From assembly GCF_003478335.1 (NCBI RefSeq), contig NZ_QUFB01000006.1, positions 35,093 through 99,092 of the forward strand: a stretch of 64,000 nt of DNA, in the 5' to 3' direction. The stretch comes from Clostridium sp. AM49-4BH. GTDB lineage: Bacteria; Bacillota; Clostridia; Lachnospirales; Lachnospiraceae. The notes under the pieces were generated by a model. It saw only the letters and a list, made by a program, of their open reading frames with translations. It had not been told where the DNA came from and searched no databases. The first letter of the stretch is position 1. The number at the start of each line of letters is the position of its first letter. Both the position numbers and the translations under genes were made by a program. Positions 56,881 through 64,000 of the stretch are shown one piece after another.

Positions 56881-59800
56881 TATAATCCCCTCCTTCCCAT
56901 ATAATTCATCCATTTAAGAAAATTTTCCTCGTCAGAAGCATGCTCTAAACTCCTATGGTGAATAAGACATTCTAATATATTTTCAACATCTGCATCATCA
57001 ACATCAGATGAATCCATATCAAGATTCTGAATAAGTGTTGCATTCCATTCTTCGACAGAATCAGTGTCCTTTGCTATTTCAAATGCCCTACAATCACCAT
57101 CCACAAGATTTGCTATTACCTTTTCCACCTGCGCCTTCTTTATAAGATTCTTAGAGTTAAATATTCTTAGAGCATCAAGTTTTGTTGTAGAAGCAATATC
57201 AGATGCAATAAGCCATTCTTTCAATCTCTCCACATCAACATTATCTGCTTTACCCGACAATATAGACACCAAGTGCAAAGCAACTTTTGTTCTGATAACG
57301 GAATTCCCTAGAATATCTTTTCTCTGTTGAGGTGAATATCCATACTCTGTTGGAGAAACATTATAATAGTCGATATTACATAATACAGGTTCCACCCACT
57401 TATTTTGATATATTGCAGCAACACCTGATGGAAGCTTTGCCAATTCTATTAATTGATCATCAGTAAGACCGGCAGCCCTTCCAACTAATTCTCTATCACT
57501 CATATCCGGAAGATGCAATATGATTTTTGTGTTAGTATTTCTAATAGCTGACATATCCAATAACCCCGGAGCCTGATCAACGATAATAAATCCTTCGCCG
57601 TATGTCCGCATCTCAGCAATTGCATTTGATATCATTTCAACAGATTTTCCTTGTAAATTTCCCCCTTCAATTGATTGTTCCGTGGATGTTTTTTTCAAAA
57701 GATTATGCGCTTCCTCCAAAATGGTAACATGCTGCAAATCTCTATTAATTCCACCTTGTGCCATTCTTCTCTCTTGAAGTCTCATTACTATGATACCCAT
57801 TATCATTGATTTTGTTTCACTTGAACCCACCCGACTTAAATCAATAATCGTGCTCTCTTCAAACAAACGATGATTATCAATCTCATTTGAAGTGAATATC
57901 TGTCCATTTAATCCATTTGCTAAGGATTTTACTCTTGTTATTAATGAACCTGTGTAATTGTCTTTAACTTCCTGTGAGTAATCTGAAGATTTAATTACAT
58001 TTCTCAACGAAATTAACAAATCTCCAAAATTAGGATATATATCATAACCACTGGAATTTGCCGACATATTTAAGTCCCACCCACATCTTTGATATGCATC
58101 CTCAACAGCTTCTTTCAATACCGCAGGCATGGCTGCATACATTGGCCAACACACATTAAAAATATCAATTAATCTATCGATATGTTCTAATACATGTATT
58201 TTTTTGTCAAACTTAAATGGATTAATTCGTAACAATTCCGTACAATCTGGATGCGTTCCAAAAACATTAAAACTATTACCAAAAATCTGCTTATACTCCC
58301 CTTTAGCTGGCTCAATCACAAGTGTTGGCACTGTTTTTTTCAATGATTTTCCGGTAAGTTTTCCTCTCTCTTCTAATCCGTTTAATCTTGCTATAATTTC
58401 ATATGTAGTATTGGACTTTCCTGATCCCGTAGATCCAGTAATAAAAGTATGTTCCCGCAGTCTACTCAATTGTAGATTAACATCATGGTCTTCGTACACT
58501 TTACCCATATGATATATTTGACCAATATGTAATTTGTCATCATCTTCATTATCAAATACATTTCGTCCAAATCCCACCATTTCCCTGACATACACACCAG
58601 GAATTGACTTATAGGGCACATTGCATTGTACAGATAATTCCTTCGTACTCAGCATAGTTGATGGCGTAATATCGGTCGCAGCAGAAAAATCTGACAAATA
58701 ATCTTCGTCATAAAATCTTGGATGCGCAAAATAACGCAAATATTGATTAATGAACTTGGTTTTATCATCGTTAAACCAAGTATTTATGCTAGTAGCTTCT
58801 AACGATGTTCCTTCACCATTAATAATTCCTTTATAGGTGCTTGCAGAAATAATTGATGTCTCTCTTGATGGACTTATAAAGTATGCCGCACTAGACCACA
58901 TACCATAATTTTCACACTCTTTAAGGCGTTTAAGATGATCATCAATGCACTCTAAAAATACTTTTACCAGCTTGTTTTCATATTTTACCATTGATGATGT
59001 CGAACTTCCTGTTGTAACCCCTTTTTGAGTTGTCTGTTGCGACATTATTGCATGAGATTTTTGTTCTGTATCTTGACTGCCTACTTGTTCACTCTCATTT
59101 TTAGCCTTTGAAGTCCCTTCTTGTTTTGCTCTTGAAACATTTAACCCAAAATTCGCCCCAATCGCCTGAGACAACCCCGAAACTGCAGCCATTGCTACCG
59201 GTCCGCCAAACATCGCATTTTTGAGTGTAGAGAACACATTCTTTGAAACATTTGTACTATCGGATGACATAGCCCCCATATTTCCCATCATTCCAATTCC
59301 CACACCAAAAGTATTTGTCGTACTTTCACTCTTTGTTAAGGTTATTCCTTTCGTAAAACTCTGTGTCTTTGATACGCTTTTTCCAATAGTATCTGTGTAA
59401 CCTTCCATATCTGAATTGGAAATATTGATTCCTTTATTTTCTCCAAGAGTTAAGCTATATTCTGATAAAGGAGCTATTTCGGAATATAATTCTTCATATC
59501 CCTGCTTCATTTTCTCAATTTGTCCACCTGACACAGGATCTGAAATAATGATTAACGAATATTTTTCTCCTTGCATAGCATCTATAAATTTCTCAATTCC
59601 CTGCACATATTGTTCATTCTGAACATCATCGTCTTTCAATGCCGGCAAACTAGTTAATGAAGAAACAGCATTTTTCCCATCTTCAGGTAAAATTTCTTGT
59701 AACATTCCGTTATATTCACACGGTTTAACAGCCGAAATCTCACTTCCCGGAAAGTTTCCCACAAAAACCTTTTCAAAAGCTTTTGTCAAGTCATCGTTAT

Positions 59801-60197
59801 CAGAAAAATTACCATTGACGGTCTTCGTTCCGATGTAAAAATCAACATTCTTTCCATTACTATGAAGCATAAACACAATAGACAAGTTCAATCCATGCAT
59901 GGCACTGTATACATTGTTTAACCTGTCCAGTACATTTTCACCCTTATTAAAGACAAGCCCCGATATTTTATATAAAGCCAAGTTTTCATTTAATGACATT
60001 TCAGCCATTCTTCTTGTCGGCTTTGTAATACCGTATTTGTCCAAATCATCTAAATAAAATTTTTTTACAAATTGTTCTGCAAGACGCAATCCTTTTGTTG
60101 GATCTGAATTTGCCTCTTTATTTTGCATCTGTTCTTTTACTGATGTTCTTTCTGGCTCTGAAACTTCCAGCGACGTCATCTGTTCCTGTAATGTCAT
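56880..60197 (-). CDS. HerA/VirB4-like ATPase with long N-terminal region
   Basis: 1105 residues. N-terminal domain (about 35-260, unknown), a Ser/Thr-rich segment with repeated K-S motifs and glycine-rich hydrophobic stretches (270-360), then a HerA-type motor: Walker A GSTGSGKS (588-595), Walker B VTILEEAH (823-831), sensor IIVDQAPGLL near 870. Related ATPases pump DNA (HerA) or protein (VirB4/TraC). ATG 60197 after AAGGAGG, 14 bases from the dynamin stop. Confidence 0.85.
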   Translation of the reverse strand: MTLQEQMTSLEVSEPERTSVKEQMQNKEANSDPTKGLRLAEQFVKKFYLDDLDKYGITKPTRRMAEMSLNENLALYKISGLVFNKGENVLDRLNNVYSAMHGLNLSIVFMLHSNGKNVDFYIGTKTVNGNFSDNDDLTKAFEKVFVGNFPGSEISAVKPCEYNGMLQEILPEDGKNAVSSLTSLPALKDDDVQNEQYVQGIEKFIDAMQGEKYSLIIISDPVSGGQIEKMKQGYEELYSEIAPLSEYSLTLGENKGINISNSDMEGYTDTIGKSVSKTQSFTKGITLTKSESTTNTFGVGIGMMGNMGAMSSDSTNVSKNVFSTLKNAMFGGPVAMAAVSGLSQAIGANFGLNVSRAKQEGTSKAKNESEQVGSQDTEQKSHAIMSQQTTQKGVTTGSSTSSMVKYENKLVKVFLECIDDHLKRLKECENYGMWSSAAYFISPSRETSIISASTYKGIINGEGTSLEATSINTWFNDDKTKFINQYLRYFAHPRFYDEDYLSDFSAATDITPSTMLSTKELSVQCNVPYKSIPGVYVREMVGFGRNVFDNEDDDKLHIGQIYHMGKVYEDHDVNLQLSRLREHTFITGSTGSGKSNTTYEIIARLNGLEERGKLTGKSLKKTVPTLVIEPAKGEYKQIFGNSFNVFGTHPDCTELLRINPFKFDKKIHVLEHIDRLIDIFNVCWPMYAAMPAVLKEAVEDAYQRCGWDLNMSANSSGYDIYPNFGDLLISLRNVIKSSDYSQEVKDNYTGSLITRVKSLANGLNGQIFTSNEIDNHRLFEESTIIDLSRVGSSETKSMIMGIIVMRLQERRMAQGGINRDLQHVTILEEAHNLLKKTSTEQSIEGGNLQGKSVEMISNAIAEMRTYGEGFIIVDQAPGLLDMSAIRNTNTKIILHLPDMSDRELVGRAAGLTDDQLIELAKLPSGVAAIYQNKWVEPVLCNIDYYNVSPTEYGYSPQQRKDILGNSVIRTKVALHLVSILSGKADNVDVERLKEWLIASDIASTTKLDALRIFNSKNLIKKAQVEKVIANLVDGDCRAFEIAKDTDSVEEWNATLIQNLDMDSSDVDDADVENILECLIHHRSLEHASDEENFLKWMNYMGRRGL

Positions 60198-60211
60198 ATG
60201 TACCTCCTTGT

Positions 60212-62256
60212 TTATTCAATTGCCTGACCTAACGCATTCAGTTCACTGCTTATGCTATTCAACTGCTCCTCATAGTCTGCAAGCGCTGCAAGCTTTTCAG
60301 CCCTTTCTTCTACAGTATCTTTCTTGTTTTTCCTTAAACTTTCCACCTTACTCTTCTCAATTTGAATTTCAGCATCAAGTGCCTCATTTACTAAATTGAA
60401 TTTCTCGCGCACATCACATGCAATATTCTTTGCATATTCTTTGCATCCATCTTCTCGTCCATTTTTTAAGCTTTCAATAAAGCTTTCTTTTAGTTTTTTC
60501 TTATATTTATTTGTTAATGCCTTTCCACCTGTAGCAAACTGAAGAATTCCTGCCGCAACAACCGCAACGGTAGTAGCAGTAGTAGCGGCTGCTATTCCCA
60601 CAGGTGTAAATGCCAATATCACTCCTCCCGTAAATGTAGCTCCTAGTGTTACTGCAGAACGCTTTGCAACTTCGCCTAATCCTAGAGAGGCCCCTAATGC
60701 CCCATACAGTGGGCCACCCGCAATAGTACCTAACACTGTAGCAGACACACGCTCTAATCCAGAAATATTCTTTGGTTTTTCAACTCCACTTAATTTAACT
60801 CTAAATTCATCTAGTTTCTCATAAAAGATATCAATATCCTCTCCAATCTCCTGTTGTAACTTATCAATGTTATTATCAATTGCCATTTTTAATTCCATTT
60901 TTATCCATGTTCCCATTTCCTTCTGAACAAATTGTTCTAACTTGGATACCACCTCTTTTTCTAACGCATCCTTTGTTTGTTTCTGCTTAAACGGATTCGC
61001 CGACATATAATTTTCAAGATCCATGTTTTCAACATATTTAGGAAGTTTTCCTATAATCTCCTCATACTTCGCATTCATCAAATCTCTTATAGTTTGCTCT
61101 AATTCCTGGATTCTCAAATCTATTCTATTTACGACTAAATCTTTTCTGTTTTCGGCAAAATCAAGATTAGGCATTGCATCGTTAATCTTTTTTTCTAAAG
61201 TATTTACATCCTGATCAAGAGCAGCGATATAACTTTTTATATGTTGATTTTTCAAAGTCTCAATAAACGATTTGCAGGGAATAATGATTTGCATTAATTT
61301 TGCTTTTCCCTTATTATTACGCAAATACTCCGAAAGAGCATTCTCAAATTCCGGCATTCCAGTATGTGCTAATAACTCCCTATTTTTTTCTTGTTTTGCT
61401 TTCAGTGCAGACAAAGCATCCACAAAAAAAATTCCATTCTCGCCTAATGAAGTGAGTGGTAATAATTTTTTCTTGCCAAATTTAATAAGTCTACCCTGAT
61501 CCTCTTCTGGCACCTGATTAATCGCATTACAAATGAAAAAATATCATTATAACCTCTTGTTTGAATCTGCTCTGTTATATAATTCACTTCAGAATCTCCT
61601 GCAATTTTAGGACATCTAAAAACAAACAAAATGGCATCAGCCTGATTTAAATACTCTTCAGTAACTTTTGTTCTTGTACCATTTTCGTTAAGGCCAGGAG
61701 AATCTACCAGCTCAATTCCATCATGACATATCTCTATTGGATATTCTAAAACAACCTTACTGTATGGTAATTCCTTTATAGCATCCGCCTGATCCTTAGT
61801 TGGATCTGGAATGGCAACATAATCCACCAAATCATTTACATCCAACTCAATTGGTGGGATTTCTTTACTTTTATACTTTTTTAAATGTTGCATAGCACTT
61901 GGTGTAATATCCGTTGAAATTTCTTCTGGAAGAGGATTTTTAAAGTATAGCGTTGCTTTCTTTTCCTTTCCATAAATAACTTCATTGATAACTGCCGTAC
62001 ATGGAGTTGCATAGGCTGGCAAAACTTTTTCACCCATTAATGAATTAATAAATGTACTTTTACCATTTTTGAATTCTCCAATAACCAATACCTTAAAATT
62101 ATCACTCTCTAATTTCTTTTTTAGATCTATCAATGCCGTTCCATTTATTGCTAATCCCATCTCATTCAGTTTATCCACTATACCCGCCACATCATATAAC
62201 GAACACATAATCTGGCTCTTCTTTTCCTTCATATCCTCATAACTACTAATTGGCAT
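60212..62256 (-). CDS. Dynamin-like GTPase 2; one-base frameshift
   Basis: Reconstructed length 681 residues. G domain with P loop GEFKNGKST (60-68), switch Thr near 84-87 and G3 DSPG (185-188). After the GTPase part, a hydrophobic glycine/alanine-rich stretch (RVSATVLGTIAGGPLYGAL and AAATTATTVAVVAAGIL), then a coiled-coil tail. This is the bacterial dynamin layout. The frame breaks in the A6 run 61536-61541 on the plus strand; one more base gives DIFFICNAINQVPEEDQG. ATG 62256 after AGGAGG. Confidence 0.85.
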
Positions 62257-62259
62257 AAC

Positions 62260-63882
62260 TTAAACCTCCTGTATTGTTTTTATTAAATGTTCAATTCTGT
62301 GTCTTTGTTCAATATATTTATCCTGTGGGTCATAATCAAAGCCATATCTTTCCTCTAATATTCTTGCTGCTTCATTATTAAATTCTGATAATATATCTGC
62401 ATATATCTTATTAATTTCCCTTTTAGAAACTTTTCTAAGATTCAACGAAATATCTTTGATTTTTATACTAAGTTTCTTTTGAATTTCTTCTGTTTGCATG
62501 AAATCTCTCTGTTCCAAATACGAATATGCTAATAAGCCTCCACCAAGACCAATAACCGCACCAATCATTCGAAGCAAACAATATCCAGCAACCGCACCAC
62601 CGGCAATTCCAATCGGTCCATATCTTTTATATTTTTCATACGGAACAATCTTGCCATCACTTTTAATACTTTTCTCAGAAACATGGACCGACATTGCATC
62701 CGCCCCCAATTTTGTTTCTAAAAAGCCGTTCAACCAGTCAACATCCTTCCCTATTTCGGATGCCGCATAACAATCTACCCTTTTTGATACCGAAACAGCT
62801 AAACTTCTCCATAACGGATCCAATTCTTTTTCATACCAGAAATACTTTTTTGGTGCTTCCAAAAAGGAACTCTCTATTTTTGATAATACGTCAACAAACT
62901 GATCCTTTATATATTCATCAATCAACTCGACTGTATTATTTCGTTTTTTCTGAAATTCAATTTTTGCATTTTCTATTGCCGCTTTCTCTAATTCTATTTG
63001 TTGCTCTTTTTGTTTTATTGCATTGTCTCTTTCTACTTTGCTTTTTTTCTCTAAACTCAACAATTCTGTATGTTGTATTTCCAATTGCTCTTTAATATAT
63101 TTAAGTGTATTTATAATAGAAGTGTCATCTGCGTCATGATTCTCTCTAAACAACATCTTAACACTTGTCTTAAAATCACTAGAAACATAATTATCAACTA
63201 TCTCTTCATAGTTTTTTGGGCAACCAGAGACCGTCCACTCAACTCCACTGAATTTTAAAGCAATTTGCTTCTCTATATAATCCAGCACATGCTCCACCTC
63301 GGTGTTCACCACTAAATCCAGTTTATTTACGATTAGCAAAAGACGCTTTGCACCAACATACTTTATATAGTTCTCTATAAACGAACTCTCTGTTTCACTT
63401 AATAGATGTTGGGCGGTCAAAACCAAGAAAATCGCATCGCATCTGTATAAATCATTCATTGTCTTCAAATCATTTATCTTTGATTCTCTTAGTCCACCAT
63501 GATACTCCTTAATAATAAGCGAATTATCCTTCAAAAACTCGTTATTTACGGAAATAGATAAAATATCCTTTTCCTCGACACTCTGAAGTAGATCATCGTC
63601 ATTAATAATAGCCCCATCTCCATCATAAATAACACGTTCGCTTCCATATCTAATTGTAATTTCTGCCAAAGAGGGAATACTGGTAACTGGTATAACAGTC
63701 TCACCCAACAGAGAATTGATAATTGTGCTTTTTCCTACCAAATCATCGCCTAAAACGCCAATAACATGGGGTACCCTTCCAGATTGCCTTTCAAGAATAC
63801 TTGCAAGAAGCATCGAAAGCATTTCATTATCAGATTCTTTCAAATCCTCTTGTATTTTTTTCAATTTTGCTGAAACTTCCAT
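62260..63882 (-). CDS. Dynamin-like GTPase 1
   Basis: 540 residues. P loop GDDLVGKST (45-53), G4 NKLD (186-189); the DxxG motif is not clear (KEYHGG). A coiled coil (about 265-320) and a membrane-inserting hydrophobic segment (421-455, GPIGIAGGAVAGYCLL) follow, ending in helices. Distinct from GTPase 2, so the pair may form a hetero-oligomer. ATG 63882 after GAGGAGG; stop is 3 bases before GTPase 2. Confidence 0.85.
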   Translation of the reverse strand: MEVSAKLKKIQEDLKESDNEMLSMLLASILERQSGRVPHVIGVLGDDLVGKSTIINSLLGETVIPVTSIPSLAEITIRYGSERVIYDGDGAIINDDDLLQSVEEKDILSISVNNEFLKDNSLIIKEYHGGLRESKINDLKTMNDLYRCDAIFLVLTAQHLLSETESSFIENYIKYVGAKRLLLIVNKLDLVVNTEVEHVLDYIEKQIALKFSGVEWTVSGCPKNYEEIVDNYVSSDFKTSVKMLFRENHDADDTSIINTLKYIKEQLEIQHTELLSLEKKSKVERDNAIKQKEQQIELEKAAIENAKIEFQKKRNNTVELIDEYIKDQFVDVLSKIESSFLEAPKKYFWYEKELDPLWRSLAVSVSKRVDCYAASEIGKDVDWLNGFLETKLGADAMSVHVSEKSIKSDGKIVPYEKYKRYGPIGIAGGAVAGYCLLRMIGAVIGLGGGLLAYSYLEQRDFMQTEEIQKKLSIKIKDISLNLRKVSKREINKIYADILSEFNNEAARILEERYGFDYDPQDKYIEQRHRIEHLIKTIQEV

Positions 63883-63906
63883 AACTCAACTTTCCTCCTC
63901 ATATAA

Positions 63907-64000
63907 TCAAGTGTTTTTTATTGAAAATTCAGGGTTTCTCAACCTTTTTATCTCAGCGAATAAACCATAGCTATGAGCATTTCGATGTATCGGGTACTGA
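63907..64000 (-). CDS. 3' end of an upstream gene of the same operon
   Basis: A frame open from the window edge to the TGA at 63907-63909 (QYPIHRNAHSYGLFAEIKRL to FSIKNT), stopping about 12 bases before the ribosome site of dynamin 1. Too short to name. Confidence 0.45.
   Translation of the reverse strand, partial: QYPIHRNAHSYGLFAEIKRLRNPEFSIKNT

Overview
The window looks like a chromosomal segment of a Lachnospiraceae bacterium (Clostridia, Firmicutes). The evidence is the gene order murB-rapZ-whiA-crh/HPr-dnaE, the infC-rpmI-rplT operon behind an L20-type leader, AGGAGG-type ribosome binding sites, low-to-middle GC, and the DUF5716/DUF5717 gene pair that I know mainly from this family. A Coprococcus- or Butyrivibrio-like gut species is plausible, but I cannot fix the genus.

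Layout. 1-6.3 kb (minus strand): 5' part of dnaE, a Crh-like HPr paralogue, whiA, rapZ, murB and a tRNA-Arg. 6.6-12.1 kb: lactaldehyde reductase, an arylsulfotransferase-like protein and tex. 12.2-19.3 kb: lysC (with an internal beta-subunit start), hom, prfB (programmed frameshift), secA and hpf. 19.5-23.4 kb: a secreted GH43 glycosidase, then rplT, rpmI and infC with leader. 23.4-30.4 kb: a four-gene operon of unknown function (DUF5717 giant protein, DUF5716 actin/Hsp70-like ATPase, TPR protein, membrane coiled-coil protein). 30.6-38 kb: CobD/HisC-like aminotransferase, an HtrA-like protein without its catalytic triad, mutS2 and a two-component system. 38.1-42.9 kb: pfkA, trmL, an AIR-synthase-like enzyme, a VanW/G5 wall protein and a 35-residue membrane protein. 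42.9-48.4 kb (plus strand): a TPR membrane protein, a small unknown and a three-gene surface-glycopolymer cluster, then tRNA-Trp. 48.7-52.4 kb: a small unknown, an orphan sugar-binding lipoprotein and a chemoreceptor. 52.8-55.4 kb: decayed DNA with Rpn-family nuclease genes, a 300-bp duplication and a transposase remnant. 55.6-64 kb: an A+T-rich operon that I consider the most novel content.

That last operon runs right to left as: unknown gene (only its 3' end is inside), dynamin-like GTPase 1, dynamin-like GTPase 2, HerA/VirB4-like ATPase with a long N-terminal region, HNH (LHH-type) nuclease toxin, SUKH-family immunity protein. Its five complete genes are separated by 14 bp or less, and the ATPase and toxin genes overlap by 1 base. 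Two membrane-remodelling GTPases plus a DNA/protein-pumping ATPase joined to a toxin-immunity cassette suggest a toxin delivery or inter-bacterial conflict system; the function is inference.

Four otherwise intact genes or gene parts (dnaE twice, the VanW gene, dynamin 2) are each broken by a single missing base, two of the four in or next to short motifs and two in homopolymer runs. All shift in the same direction, so consensus sequence errors are more likely than real mutations. The prfB shift is in the opposite sense and is the conserved programmed site.
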